64,000 nucleotides of DNA. It comes from Roseitranquillus sp963749675 (GTDB taxonomy: Bacteria > Pseudomonadota > Alphaproteobacteria > Rhodobacterales > Rhodobacteraceae). Positions 41,779 through 51,486 of this stretch are shown here, one piece after another. The position numbers were made by a program, and so were the translations under genes. The stretch covers positions 62,001-126,000 of the forward strand of contig CAVVNT010000013.1 in the NCBI GenBank assembly GCA_963749675.1, in the 5' to 3' direction. Below the pieces are notes generated by a model, which worked only from the letters and a program-made list of their open reading frames with translations, did not search any database and was not told the origin of the DNA. Within the stretch, counting starts at the first letter, position 1. Each line of letters begins with the position of its first letter.

Positions 41779-42633
41779 TTAATGGACCAGCACGACAGGC
41801 ATTTCCGCCGTGTCCACGATTGTCTGGGTGTTGCCGCCGAACAGCGTCTCACGCTCATGGCTGTGGCCGTAGGCTCCCATCACCAGCAGGTTCGCGCCTG
41901 CCTCCGCCGTCTGCTGCAGCAGCGCCGCGCCCGCGTTGCGAGCCTCGAAACGCCTGATCTGCGCCTCGACGCCGCGCATGCGGTAGTAGTCGACAAGTTC
42001 TTCCGCAGTGGCGCCGTGCGGCTCCCCCTTTCCGCCCGTCAGGATCGTGACCTCGTCGGCGGCCGCGACAAGGTCGAGCGTCAATGCAACGGCCCGGGCC
42101 GCCTCTGTCGAACCGTTCCAGCCGATCGCGATGCGCGCGCCCAGATCCGTCGCCGCCTCGCCCTGCGCAGGGCACATCAGCACCGGCCGCCCCGTCGAGA
42201 ACAGACCCGACTTCAGCGAGTTGATGCCGAGGTTGCGGTCCCGGTCGGGTTTGGCCACCACGATCAGGTCGGCGAGTCTGCCATGATGCTTGACCACGTC
42301 CGCCATCCGTCCCTTCTCCTCCACGAACTCGAAGCTCGCGGCATTGCCGGGCGACGGCTCGGCCTCCTTCAGCCCGAACTCGCCCGCAAGGCGGTGCAGG
42401 ACGCGGCGCAGGTGGTCCTCCTGCTGGTCCGCCAGTTCGTGCGCCTGCTTCAGGATCGTGTCGCGCGCGAACGCGGGCATCGGCACACCGTAAGGCAGCA
42501 TGTCCTGCGGCTGGGCACGGCAATGGGCGACGACGACGTGCGCCCCATGACGCCGCGCCAGCGCCGCCGCGTGACCGATGACCGTCGCGACCATGCCGTC
42601 GCCGCGCACCGGAACGAGTATCTTGCTCAGCAT
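41779..42633 (-). CDS. Tandem-domain universal stress protein (UspA family)
   Basis: The 284-residue protein has two Usp folds. The first (KILVPVRGDGMVATVIGHAA to DLIVVAKPDRDR) lacks a clean nucleotide motif. The second starts at about ARIAIGWNGSTEAARAVALT and ends with LLVMGAYGHSHERETLFGGN, fitting the G-2x-G-9x-G ATP-binding pattern. Such proteins respond to energy or oxygen stress in the cytoplasm. It is 108 bp upstream of the tctC gene, with a separate promoter between them. Confidence 0.9.
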   Translation of the reverse strand: MLSKILVPVRGDGMVATVIGHAAALARRHGAHVVVAHCRAQPQDMLPYGVPMPAFARDTILKQAHELADQQEDHLRRVLHRLAGEFGLKEAEPSPGNAASFEFVEEKGRMADVVKHHGRLADLIVVAKPDRDRNLGINSLKSGLFSTGRPVLMCPAQGEAATDLGARIAIGWNGSTEAARAVALTLDLVAAADEVTILTGGKGEPHGATAEELVDYYRMRGVEAQIRRFEARNAGAALLQQTAEAGANLLVMGAYGHSHERETLFGGNTQTIVDTAEMPVVLVH

Positions 42634-42921
42634 GGTCCCCCCCTCGGCCCCGCTCACTCCATGCCGGCGACGAGGCTTCGTCCCGGAGGCGTCGCGCCAG
42701 TCTCTGCCGCGACGGGAATTCTCTCCACAATCGCAGCGGCGTCAATGACAGCGCGCGAACGGCGGAGGATGCCCGTCATGCCCGACCACCGCCGGCTCGA
42801 CCCCACCTACCTCCGCCTCCGCCGCCTTGGTCACAATCGAGGCGCTCCTCAACGGAGTTTTGGCGCGCAGACACAGCTTGTCGCCCGGTTCAAGCTTGAG
42901 GTCTACCGGACACGGCGTCCG
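42634..42921. other. Intergenic region between cyoD and the stress protein gene
   Basis: About 290 bp without a recognisable gene. It should hold the terminator of the cyo operon and the promoter of the stress protein gene. Only a weak hairpin (CTCC, TCAAC, GGAG, TTTT near 42844-42861) on the plus strand was seen, in the wrong orientation for cyo. Confidence 0.3.
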
Positions 42922-43263
42922 TCAGTGCATCCGAGCTGCGAGGTTGGCAAGGATCCAGATGGTGCCGCCTGCCATCAGGATGAGGATCAGCGTGGTGAAC
43001 AGGATGAGCTGCAGGTCGTCGCGCGACTGGCCGTGCAAGCGGATATGCAGGAACCATCGGAAGTGCGCGGCGACCTGCAGCAAGGCGGCCCCGCCGATGA
43101 CCGCCAGGACGGTCGTCCGCCCGGCAAGGTCCCACGCGACGAGCGCGAATGGCGCCGCGGTCAGCGCCAGAGCCGCGACGAACCCTTTGATATATGATCC
43201 GCGCTCCGCCGCCACGTCCTCCGGCCGCGAGCCGGTTTCGTCTTCGCGCACCTTGTCGATCAT
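42922..43263 (-). CDS. cyoD: Cytochrome bo3 quinol oxidase subunit IV
   Basis: A 113-residue protein with three helices (GFVAALALTAAPFALVAWDL, VLAVIGGAALLQVAAHFRWF, LILFTTLILILMAGGTIWIL) in the CyoD pattern. The FRWFLHI segment in the second helix-loop is typical. It stabilises the CyoB copper site during assembly. The start overlaps the cyoC stop by 4 nt, and it is the last gene of the ten-gene operon. Confidence 0.92.
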   Translation of the reverse strand: MIDKVREDETGSRPEDVAAERGSYIKGFVAALALTAAPFALVAWDLAGRTTVLAVIGGAALLQVAAHFRWFLHIRLHGQSRDDLQLILFTTLILILMAGGTIWILANLAARMH

Positions 43264-43871
43264 GCGAGCCCCCCGAGATAGACGATGGAGAAGATCCCGA
43301 TCCAGACGATGTCGAGGAAGTGCCACAGGATGCCGAGCCGCAGCACCGACGTCTTGACCACCGGGTCCTGTCCGAAGATCACGATCTGCACCGAGATCAC
43401 GATCAGCCACAGCGACGCGGTCGCGACGTGCAGCCCGTGCAGCGGGACCAGCGCCCAGAACGACGACAGCCAGCCCGAGCGGCTGGGCGCGCCGCCCTTG
43501 TCCAGCATCGAGACGAAATCGTGCAACTCGTAGACGAGGAACACGATGCCGAGCGCCAGCGTCAGGCCCAGCCAGGCCAGCAGGCGCGCGTCGTCCCGGT
43601 CGTGCTTCATCGACAGCGACGCCATCCCCATCGTCAGACTCGAGGTCAGCAGCACCATTGTCTCGACGAAGACGGCGCGCAGCTCGAAGAGGTCGGACGG
43701 GCCGGGACCGCCCGCCGTCGCCCCGACCATCGAGACGTAGGTCGCGAAGAGCAGGCCGAAGATCACGGCGTCGCTCATCATGAAGACCCAGAAACCGAAT
43801 ACCAGCACCTCGGCATCGTCGTGGGCGGGCGCGTGGCTGGCGTCGAGGTTGAGACCGGGGTGCCGGGTCAT
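43260..43871 (-). CDS. cyoC: Cytochrome bo3 quinol oxidase subunit III
   Basis: The 203-residue protein has five helices with the heme-copper oxidase subunit III motifs VFGFWVFMMSDAVIFGLLFA, LTSSLTMGMASLSMKH, LGIVFLVYELHDFVSMLDKG and VPLHGLHVATASLWLIVISV, then GILWHFLDIVWIGIFSIVYL. It is a short, bo3-type subunit III. Overlaps of 4 nt with cyoB and cyoD imply coupled translation. Confidence 0.93.
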   Translation of the reverse strand: MTRHPGLNLDASHAPAHDDAEVLVFGFWVFMMSDAVIFGLLFATYVSMVGATAGGPGPSDLFELRAVFVETMVLLTSSLTMGMASLSMKHDRDDARLLAWLGLTLALGIVFLVYELHDFVSMLDKGGAPSRSGWLSSFWALVPLHGLHVATASLWLIVISVQIVIFGQDPVVKTSVLRLGILWHFLDIVWIGIFSIVYLGGLA

Positions 43872-45980
43872 GCTCCCTCGCTGGCGAGCGGTACCGCACG
43901 CCCGAAGTTGAGGTGGCTCGTCTCCCGCGCCCGCGTGGCCCTTGGCGCCGCCCGCGCCGCCTCGATCCAGGCGAGGTATTCTTCGCGCACCTCCTCTGCC
44001 GGAATCGTCTCGGTCGTGTCGCGCACGAAGCTCCGCCCGATGATCGCGACCAGCGCGGCGAGCGACGAGGCGATGACCAGCCACCACATGTACCAGACAA
44101 GCCCGAAGGCGCAGAAGAAGCCCGCGATGCCGAGGACCGGCCCGAGCGTGGAATTCTTCGGCATCTCGACATCAGCCCAGCACTCGGGCTCCTGATAGGC
44201 GACGCCGTTGACCTTTTCGTGCGTGAAGGCGTCCTGGCTCGTGACGGCAGGTATCACGGGAAAGTTGTACTCCGGCGGTGGCGCCGGGGTGGCCCATTCC
44301 AGCGTGCGCCCGTCCCACGGATCGCCGATTGCGACCCGCAGCTCGCGCCGACGCCCGACGCTGACCCAGAGCTGCACGACGAGGCAGGTGAACGCCGCGA
44401 GCACCAGCAGGGCGCCCGCCAGCGCGACCAGCGTGAACGGCACGTACTCCGGCTCCACGAACGCGTGCGCCCGCCGCGGCATCCCCAGAAGTCCAAGCCC
44501 GTAGAGCGGAAAGAAGGCGAGGATGAAGCCCACGATCCAGCCGATCGCCGCCCGCCGCCCCCAGGTCTCGTCGAGGCGGAAGCCGAAGGCCTTGGGAAAC
44601 CACATCGTGTAGCCCGCCAGCATCCCGAAGAGCGTGCCCGGGATCAGCATGTTGTGGAAATGCGCCACCAGAAACAGCGTGTTGTGCACCTGGAAGTCGA
44701 CGCTGGGATTCGCCAGCAGGATCCCCGTGGTGCCGCCGATCACGAACAGCATGATGAAGCCGAGCGCATAGATCATCGGCACCGTCAGCCGCACCTGCCC
44801 GCGGTACATCGTAAGCATCCAGTCGAAGACCTTCACTCCCGTCGGGATCCCGATCAGCATCGTCGCGATGCCGAAAACGGCGTTGAGCTCCGCCGACTGC
44901 CCCATGGTGAAGAAGTGATGCACCCAGACGGTAAAGGAGAGCACCGCGATGCACATCGTCGCCGCCACGAGCGAGCGGTAGCCGTAGAGCGTCTTGCCCG
45001 AGAACGTCGCAAAGACCTCGGAGTAGATGCCGAACGCCGGCAGGATCAGGATGTAGACCTCGGGATGGCCGAACAGCCAGAAGAGGTTGGCGTAGTTCAT
45101 CATGTTGCCGCCGAGGTCGTTGGTGAAGAAGTGGAAGTCGGCGTAGCGGTCGAGCGCCAGCAGGGCGGTCGCCACGGTCAGCGGAGGCATCGCGAAGATC
45201 ATTAGGATCGACGTGCAGAGCGCCGTCCAGCAGAACAGAGGCATCCGGAAGAAGTGCATGCCCTCCGCCCGCTCCTTGTAGATCGTCACGGCGAAGTTGA
45301 TGCCCGTCATCGTCGAGCCGAGCGATGACAGCGTCACCGCCCAGATCCAGTAGTCCGGTCCCGCGCCGGGGTTGAAGCTGCGCTCGGTGAAGGGCGGATA
45401 GCCGCTCCATCCCCCGGTCGAGAACGGCATCACGACGAGCGACACCATTACCAGTGCCGCCCCCGCCGCCGTCAGGCCGAGGCTGACGGAGTTCAGCACC
45501 GGAAACGAGACGTCCCGCGCCCCGATCTGAAGCGGCATCACGTAGTTGATGAGTTCCTGTCAGGAACGGCATCGCCATGAAGAAGATCATGATCGTGCCG
45601 TGGGTGGTGAAGAATTCGCCGAAATGCTGGGGCGTCAGGAACCCTCCACCAAGGGCGCTGGCCTGGTGGGCGCGCATGAAGAACGCCTCGACGATCCCGC
45701 GCGCCAGCATCACGAGCGCGAGCGCGACGTACATGATGCCGATCTTCTTGTGGTCGACGCTGGTCAGCCAGTCCGACCAGAACGGCCGCCACCACCGGCG
45801 CCGCGTCAGAAACCAGGCAACGGCCAGGGCACCGAAGACGACAAACCCGGCTGCCCCGGTCGCTATGGCGCCGTTCAGCACGCGCTTTGAGTTGTCGGGA
45901 TGCTTGATGATCTCCCAGAACGGCAGTGCGTCCCACCAAAGCCGGCCCAATGCGGCGTCAAGAAAATCGGCGAAGGTCAT
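43868..45980 (-). pseudogene. cyoB: Cytochrome bo3 quinol oxidase subunit I, +1 frameshift
   Basis: Subunit I holds low-spin heme and the heme-copper centre. The N-terminal frame reads WLTSVDHKKIGIMYVALALV and TTHGTIMIFFMAMPFLTG with a heme-ligand His. At about 45554 one extra base shifts the frame; the other frame continues LINYVMPLQIGARDVSFPVL, then FGHPEVYILILPAFGIYSEV (His-Tyr crosslink and copper ligand), FTVWVHHFFTMG (two copper His) and FLVAHFHNMLIPG (heme His). All active-site residues are present, so only the frameshift spoils the gene. Without it the product would be about 700 residues, normal for a CyoB lacking some C-terminal length variants. Confidence 0.92.
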
Positions 45981-46843
45981 TGCAGACCCTCGCTTCGCCC
46001 GGTAGCGCGGTCGAAGAGCCCGTCGGGGACCTCGGAGAACCGCAGCGGCAGCGTCTGACCCAGTGCGCCGGCCGCCTCGCGCGCGGTGTTCCGGCGGGCG
46101 AGAATCGCCAGCGCGTTCTCGTCGAGGGTCGGACCCGCCTCGCGTGCCTCCGCCACCCAGTCGCGGAACTCCGCCTCCGACATCGCCACCGCCTCGAAAC
46201 GCTGCTCGGGAAAGCCCTCGCCGTTGTATTGCGTATTGCGGCCGCGAAAACGGCCCGGCGCGTCGGCGGCGAGGTGGAGGTGGGTGGTCATCCCCCCCAT
46301 CGCGTAGATCTGGCCGCCGAGGGCGGGGATGAAGAACGCCTGCATCACCGTCTCGGACGTCAGATCGAGCGCTAGCTGCCGATCCGCGGGAAACGCCAGC
46401 TCGTCAACCGTCGCGATGCCGAGCTCGGGATAGACGAAGAGCCATTTCCAGTCGAAGCCGATGGCCTGCACTCGCAGCGGCTCGCCCGGCAGCGGCAGCG
46501 GCTCATACGGGTCGAGTTCTGTCGTATTGCGCCACAGGAACACCGCCAGGACCGCCGCTATCACCGCGGGCACCCCCCACAGCGGCACTTCCCAGCCCCA
46601 GGCGAAACCCCAGCGCGGTTCGTAGTCGTGGTGCTTGCCATAGCGATAGCGCCAGGCGAGCCACGGTGTCAGCACCAGCACCGGCACCACCACGATCATC
46701 ATCAGGCCCAGGATGATGAAGAAGTGCGTCCGCTGCTGCGCCGCCACCGGCCCCTGCGGGTCGAGGAACGTGATGTGCGGCCCCCCGCACCCGGCGGCGA
46801 TCATCAACGCGGAAAGCGCGAGCGCGAGCGCGACGCGGCTCAT
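45977..46843 (-). CDS. cyoA: Cytochrome bo3 quinol oxidase subunit II
   Basis: This 288-residue lipoprotein has signal LALALSALMIAAGCGG with lipobox Cys, two helices (FFIILGLMMIVVVPVLVLTP; VPAVIAAVLAVFLWRNTTEL) and a periplasmic cupredoxin domain: VQAIGFDWKWLFVYPELGIA, MQAFFIPALGGQIYAMGGMT, RGRNTQYNGEGFPEQRFEAV. The last segment has no Cys residues, so the CuA centre of cytochrome c oxidases is absent. That marks the complex as a quinol oxidase. The stop overlaps cyoB by 4 nt. Confidence 0.94.
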   Translation of the reverse strand: MSRVALALALSALMIAAGCGGPHITFLDPQGPVAAQQRTHFFIILGLMMIVVVPVLVLTPWLAWRYRYGKHHDYEPRWGFAWGWEVPLWGVPAVIAAVLAVFLWRNTTELDPYEPLPLPGEPLRVQAIGFDWKWLFVYPELGIATVDELAFPADRQLALDLTSETVMQAFFIPALGGQIYAMGGMTTHLHLAADAPGRFRGRNTQYNGEGFPEQRFEAVAMSEAEFRDWVAEAREAGPTLDENALAILARRNTAREAAGALGQTLPLRFSEVPDGLFDRATGRSEGLQ

Positions 46844-47370
46844 CCGGCCCCCCCGGACAGGGCCACGCCGTAGCCGAGCCCCATGATCAGCCCGAATAGC
46901 GTCTGCGCCGCCACCGTCACCGCCGGTGTTGCGCGGCCGTAGTTGAGGCCGAATGCGCCCGGCGGCTCAATCCGCGCCAGCGCGTCAGGCCCATCATAGC
47001 CGCTTGCCAGCCGCGGATGGACGAGCGGGAGGAGCGGCAGGAACACCGCGATCAGGAACGCCCCGTGCGCAAGGCCGAGGAGCAGGCCGATACCAGCGAA
47101 CGTCCAGAGTCCCGCGGGCGCGAATTCGCCCAGTATCAATGCGTAGAGCAGCGCGAACACCCAACCGCCGGCGAGGTAGAGGAAGTAGCCCACGATGATC
47201 GCCCGCCGCCGGTCCTCCACAGCGAACGCGCCGAACAGGAACGGCAGGCTCATTCGCGACAGACCTCCGAGCTGCGCGCCCTCCAGCAAAGTCGCCATCC
47301 CGGCGCTGGCGATCAGACCCCAGACGGCCCAGGACAGCCAGTGTTCGGTGAAGAGGTCGAGGCCGCTCAT
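46840..47370 (-). CDS. Unknown multi-helix membrane protein of the oxidase operon
   Basis: A 176-residue protein with about five hydrophobic segments: WLSWAVWGLIASAGMATLLE, AIIVGYFLYLAGGWVFALLY, WTFAGIGLLLGLAHGAFLIA and VTVAAQTLFGLIMGLGYGVA, plus a short QLGGLSRMSLPFLFGAF helix. I do not recognise the family. Charged residues Glu and Asp-Arg-Arg-Arg lie between helices. It is locked by 4-nt overlaps between the GH15 gene and cyoA, so it probably serves the membrane part of this pathway, for example as an oxidase assembly factor or permease. Confidence 0.75.
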   Translation of the reverse strand: MSGLDLFTEHWLSWAVWGLIASAGMATLLEGAQLGGLSRMSLPFLFGAFAVEDRRRAIIVGYFLYLAGGWVFALLYALILGEFAPAGLWTFAGIGLLLGLAHGAFLIAVFLPLLPLVHPRLASGYDGPDALARIEPPGAFGLNYGRATPAVTVAAQTLFGLIMGLGYGVALSGGAG

Positions 47371-49211
47371 GCCGCGTCCGCGTGCTGCCGGCGCGCCTGA
47401 TCGAGCGCCATGACCGCGCCGATGAGGCCAGCGTGGGAGAAGCCCTGAGGAAAGTTTCCAAGTTGCGCGCCGGTCGCCGGGTCCAGCTCCTCGGCCATCA
47501 GGCCGAGGTCGTTCGCTAGGCCGAAAAGCTCGGCAATCCGCGCCTCGGCCGCCTCGAGATCGCCGCGTCGGGCGAGGCAGTCGGCGGCCCAGAAACCGCA
47601 CGCGGTGAACGTCCCCTCGGTCGATCCCATGCCGTCGACACCGTGGGCATAGCGGCGCATCTGCGCACCGTGGCCGAGCTCGGCGTCCAGCCGCTCGAAG
47701 GTCGCGACCATGCGCGGGTCGTCCGCAGCGACGATGCCGAAGCGCGGCATCAGCGTCAGCGACGCATCGAGCCAGTCGCGCCCGTAGGCGCCGGTGAAGG
47801 CTTGCCGGCTCTCGCTCCAGCCGCGCTCGAGGACGCTCTCGCGGATGCGGTCGCGCTCCTTCTCGTAGGACGCGGTCTTGGCCGCGACGTGGCCCTCCCG
47901 GCACAGCGTTACGAAAGCCTCGAGCGCCGCCCAGCACATCATCTTGGAGTAGGTGTTGTGCACACGCGGCCCCGGCATCTCCCACAGCCCGTCGTCCGGC
48001 AGCGACCAGGCGTCGATCACCACGTCCGCCATGCGCCGCAACCGCCGCTGCTCGCTCGCCCCGAGCCGGCCGCCGTGGTGGCAATAGGCCGCCGCCGCGG
48101 TCATCACCGAGCCATAGGCGTCGAGCTGCAACTGCGTCTGCGCCGCATTGCCCACCAGCACCGGCGCCGAACCGCGATAGCCCTCCAGCGTCTGGACCTG
48201 CCGCATGCCGGCATCGGTGCGGCCGTAGACGCTGTAGAAGGTCTGCAGCCGTGGCGCGGTCAACTGCGTGGCGTGCATCAGCCAACGGAAGAAGGCGCCC
48301 GCCTCCTCGATCTGCCCCAGCGACGCGAATGCGTTGAGGATGAACGACGCATCGCGCAGCCAGCAGAAGCGGTAGTCGTAGTTCCGCCCCGCCCCGATCG
48401 CTTCGGGAAGCGAGGTCGTGGGCGCCGCCAGTACCGCGCCCGACTGGCTGAACGTCAGAAGCCGCAGCGTGATCATGCTGCGCACCACCGCATCGCGGAA
48501 CGGCCCCGCGTAGGAAATCCGCGCCGCCATCTCGCGCCACCAGCCGAGCGTCGCGCCAAGCTCTTCGCGACACGCCGCGGCGTCGCTCGCAGGGATGATC
48601 CCGGGCCCGTTCCGGGTGAAGGACAGCATGATCCGGTGTCCCGCCCCCTCCTCGACCTGCGCAGTCCCTTCGAGCGTCCCGCGCGCGGTCTGCTCGAGCG
48701 GTACCGAGGACTGGATCAGCAGGTGGTCGCGCCCGTCCGCCAGCGTCCAGGCGGTGCGGCCCACCTGCTTCAGCGCCTCGATCCTGCTGCCGTAGTCCGG
48801 ACGCGGAGACAGGCTGACGGCGACCCGCGGCGCGCCCTCGACCGCCTCGACCATGCGCAGCACGCGTCGCGAGGGACGCAGCGCATCCGCCCCGCGCAGC
48901 GCCATCGGCATCAGGTCGGTGACCTCGAGCGTTCCCTCCGCGGTCTCGTGCCGGGTCCTCAGCACGGCGCTGTCGCCGAGATAGGCGCGCCGGCTCTCCG
49001 CCGGCTCCGCCGGGCCGACGTAGAACCGCCCTCCCCGCTCGGAATCGAGAAGCGCGCCGAAGATCGAGGGGTCGTCGACGTCCGGCAGGCAGAGCCAGTC
49101 GAGCGAGCCGTCCCGCGACACCAGCGCCGCGGTCAGCGTGTCGCCGATCAACCCGTACTCCGCGATCGGCAGGTACGGCGCGCGGCTCGGCATGATGCCC
49201 GATGCGGTCAA
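47367..49211 (-). CDS. Glycoside hydrolase family 15 protein (glucoamylase/trehalase-like)
   Basis: The 614-residue protein has an N-terminal beta-sandwich (PIAEYGLIGDTLTAALVSRD, GSLDWLCLPDVDDPSIFGAL) and an (alpha/alpha)6 barrel. Barrel landmarks are LPEAIGAGRNYDYRFCWLRD, GLWEMPGPRVHNTYSKMMCW with a catalytic Glu, and EGTFTACGFWAADCLARRGD. No signal peptide is seen, so it should act in the cytoplasm. Related bacterial proteins hydrolyse trehalose or short alpha-glucans. The start is a TTG at 49211, overlapping the GMC stop by 4 nt and preceded by AAGGGG; the first ATG is at 49193. Its place in an oxidase operon is unexplained. Confidence 0.9.
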   Translation of the reverse strand: MTASGIMPSRAPYLPIAEYGLIGDTLTAALVSRDGSLDWLCLPDVDDPSIFGALLDSERGGRFYVGPAEPAESRRAYLGDSAVLRTRHETAEGTLEVTDLMPMALRGADALRPSRRVLRMVEAVEGAPRVAVSLSPRPDYGSRIEALKQVGRTAWTLADGRDHLLIQSSVPLEQTARGTLEGTAQVEEGAGHRIMLSFTRNGPGIIPASDAAACREELGATLGWWREMAARISYAGPFRDAVVRSMITLRLLTFSQSGAVLAAPTTSLPEAIGAGRNYDYRFCWLRDASFILNAFASLGQIEEAGAFFRWLMHATQLTAPRLQTFYSVYGRTDAGMRQVQTLEGYRGSAPVLVGNAAQTQLQLDAYGSVMTAAAAYCHHGGRLGASEQRRLRRMADVVIDAWSLPDDGLWEMPGPRVHNTYSKMMCWAALEAFVTLCREGHVAAKTASYEKERDRIRESVLERGWSESRQAFTGAYGRDWLDASLTLMPRFGIVAADDPRMVATFERLDAELGHGAQMRRYAHGVDGMGSTEGTFTACGFWAADCLARRGDLEAAEARIAELFGLANDLGLMAEELDPATGAQLGNFPQGFSHAGLIGAVMALDQARRQHADAA

Positions 49212-50878
49212 AGTGCGCCCCTTCGGCCCATCTCGACGATCCGGTCTCCGATCCGCGCCGCGTTGGCGAGGATCGTCATCGCCGGGTTCACGCCGCCGCC
49301 CGTCGGCATCAGCGAGCCGTCGCAGATCCAGAGGTTGTCGAAGCCCCAGACCCTCCCGTGGCCGTCGGTGACGGACGTCTCGGGCGAGAAGCCCATCCGG
49401 CAGCCGCCCATCAGGTGCGCCGTGCTTTCGGTCTCGAACAGGTCGTGACCGCCCGCCGCCTGCAGCATCCGGCCCATGAAGCGAACGGAGTGCTTCTTCA
49501 GCCGCTTGTCGTTCTCGCAGTAGGAGAATTCGACGCGCGCGCGCCTCAGGCGCAGTTCGTCAGCGTCGTCCGCGAGCGTCACGCGGTTGTCCGCCTGGGG
49601 CATTGTCTCGCCGACGATCTTCAGACCCGCCATGCGGTTGTACTTCGCCATTCGCTCGCGCAACTCGTTGCCGAAGACACCGGAATTTGTCGCCATCGAG
49701 CTCGCGAAGTCCGCTGGCAGCGGCCCCTGGCTCATGAACGAATAGCCGCCGTCGAAGTCCTTGGAGGGATCGTCGTCGGCGTAGTTCCAGTGCTCGCAGC
49801 AAGCCATCGACGGCGGACCCTTGTACCAGCGGATCTCCTCGTCGAACTCCCCCCAGACGGCGTCGTTGGCGTGCACCATCAGGTAGCGCCCCACCTGGTC
49901 GTGATCGTTGCCGAGCCCGTCCGGATGCTCCGCCGTCGCCGATGCGAGCAGGAGGCGCGGCGTCTCGATCGAGTAGCCCGCCACGACGACGTGCCGCGCG
50001 CGCTGGTGCAGCCACTCGCCCCCGCGGTGATAGGAGACACCGTCGGGCCGTCGGGCCGCATCGGTCGTCACCCGTCCGACCATGGCAAGGTCGCGCACCT
50101 CGGCCCCCGCGGCGATCGCTCGCGGCACGTAGGTGATAAGCATCGACTGCTTGGCGTTGGTCGAGCAGCCGATCTTGCACATGCCGCGATAGACGCAGGG
50201 CGGGCTCTTGCCCTTCGGCGCGGATACGGTGCAGAGCGGCGTCGGCGCCCACGCGACGCCGAGCGCCTCGGCGCCGCGGATCAGGATCTCGCCCGCCGCG
50301 TTGATCTCGTGCGCGCGGTAGGGGTAGCGCCCGCGCGGCGGGCCCCACGGATAGCGGATCGGCCCGGAGATGGTCAGCGCTCGCTCGATCTCGGCGTAGT
50401 AGTCCCACATCTCGTCCGGATCGACCGGCCAGTCGGCGCCGTAGCCGAGCCGCGAGCGCGCCTTGAACCAGTCCGGCCGGAACCGCAGCGAAACCATCTG
50501 GAAGTGCGTCGTCGAGCCGCCAACCGCCTGCCCGGAATTGTTCGCGCCGCACTCGATCGCGTCGTCGCCGCCCGAGATCCGCTCGTCCAGCCAATAGAGC
50601 TTGTCCTGCTCGCGCTCGTCGCTGGCGAAGTCGGCAAGCGGCCGCCAGAACGGCCCCGCGTCGAACAGGACCACGCTGTGGCCGGCCTCGGCGAGCTTCG
50701 CCGCCAGCACCGAGCCGCCGCAGCCCGCGCCGACGATGGCGAAGTCCACGGCCTGATCCTCCGGGTACTCGCGCATGGGCACCCAGCCGTCGCGGCTGAA
50801 GACGTCCGGCGCGCGGCCCGCTCCGGCGCGTGGCGCGTCCTCGGCCCCGTGCGAGACAGCTCCTATCGGACGGCTCAT
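49208..50878 (-). CDS. GMC-family oxidoreductase, large catalytic subunit
   Basis: The 556-residue flavoprotein has an FAD motif VDFAIVGAGCGGSVLAAKLA, NNSGQAVGGSTTHFQMVSLR, Cys-rich CVYRGMCKIGCSTNAKQSML and the C-terminal HLMGGCRMGFSPETSVTDG and GGGVNPAMTILANAARIGDR. This is the gluconate/sorbitol dehydrogenase branch of the GMC family, which works with a small subunit and passes electrons to cytochrome or quinone. The adjacent gene encodes that small subunit. Substrate is not predictable. The start overlaps the small-subunit stop by 4 nt. Confidence 0.92.
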   Translation of the reverse strand: MSRPIGAVSHGAEDAPRAGAGRAPDVFSRDGWVPMREYPEDQAVDFAIVGAGCGGSVLAAKLAEAGHSVVLFDAGPFWRPLADFASDEREQDKLYWLDERISGGDDAIECGANNSGQAVGGSTTHFQMVSLRFRPDWFKARSRLGYGADWPVDPDEMWDYYAEIERALTISGPIRYPWGPPRGRYPYRAHEINAAGEILIRGAEALGVAWAPTPLCTVSAPKGKSPPCVYRGMCKIGCSTNAKQSMLITYVPRAIAAGAEVRDLAMVGRVTTDAARRPDGVSYHRGGEWLHQRARHVVVAGYSIETPRLLLASATAEHPDGLGNDHDQVGRYLMVHANDAVWGEFDEEIRWYKGPPSMACCEHWNYADDDPSKDFDGGYSFMSQGPLPADFASSMATNSGVFGNELRERMAKYNRMAGLKIVGETMPQADNRVTLADDADELRLRRARVEFSYCENDKRLKKHSVRFMGRMLQAAGGHDLFETESTAHLMGGCRMGFSPETSVTDGHGRVWGFDNLWICDGSLMPTGGGVNPAMTILANAARIGDRIVEMGRRGAL

Positions 50879-51486
50879 CGCGGCCACTCCCCCTCCGGCG
50901 CTTCCCACTCGTCGAGACGGTCGGCACCGAGGCGCAGATACCCTCGCGGCGAGGCGGGCCCGCCATAGCCGATCTCACTCTGGCCCTTGGGGTGGGCGTA
51001 GTAGACCTCGACGATCTGCTTCAGTGCGGTATGGCGCAGGAACTTCTGCGGGATCAGCCCATGCCAAGCCTCCTGATGCGTTTCGCCGCCGTCGACGGCC
51101 TTCAGCACCGCGTCCTGCGCCCCGCCGTCGAGGTCAGCGAATCCCCTCCCGTGCCGCGTGCGCGCCTCGGCGTCGAGTGCGGCAAGTCCGCGACGCCAGG
51201 CGGTGGGGTTGTCGGGCATGCCGTCGTAGCGCGTGCCCGTCGGCCGGCCCTCATCGATGGCGGCGTCGATCCAGGGCGCGATCTCCGCCCGCGGCTCCCC
51301 TTCCTGCGGGATCACCCGGTCGCAGAGCGCCTGAAGCGTCGCATACTCCGGCCCCGACAGCGCCCGGCGCGACGGTGGGTCCAGCCGTTGCCGCAGCACC
51401 TCCCGAGTCTGGTCGTTGTAGGAGGGGGTGTCCCACTTCTTCAGGACATCCCAGTCGGGGTAGGGCGTGCGGAATTGTCCGGTCAT
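50875..51486 (-). CDS. Gluconate 2-dehydrogenase subunit 3-family protein
   Basis: This 203-residue protein matches the small gamma subunit family of membrane-linked GMC dehydrogenases: LDPPSRRALSGPEYATLQAL, CDRVIPQEGEPRAEIAPWID, RGFADLDGGAQDAVLKAVDG, FLRHTALKQIVEVYYAHPKG. No Tat or Sec signal is evident here or in the large subunit, so how or whether the pair is exported is open. It is a structural partner of the GMC subunit encoded next. Confidence 0.88.
   Translation of the reverse strand: MTGQFRTPYPDWDVLKKWDTPSYNDQTREVLRQRLDPPSRRALSGPEYATLQALCDRVIPQEGEPRAEIAPWIDAAIDEGRPTGTRYDGMPDNPTAWRRGLAALDAEARTRHGRGFADLDGGAQDAVLKAVDGGETHQEAWHGLIPQKFLRHTALKQIVEVYYAHPKGQSEIGYGGPASPRGYLRLGADRLDEWEAPEGEWPR

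Noticed and set aside
43913..45205. 430-codon plus-strand frame
   Set aside because: Antisense to cyoB, which has unmistakable active-site motifs.
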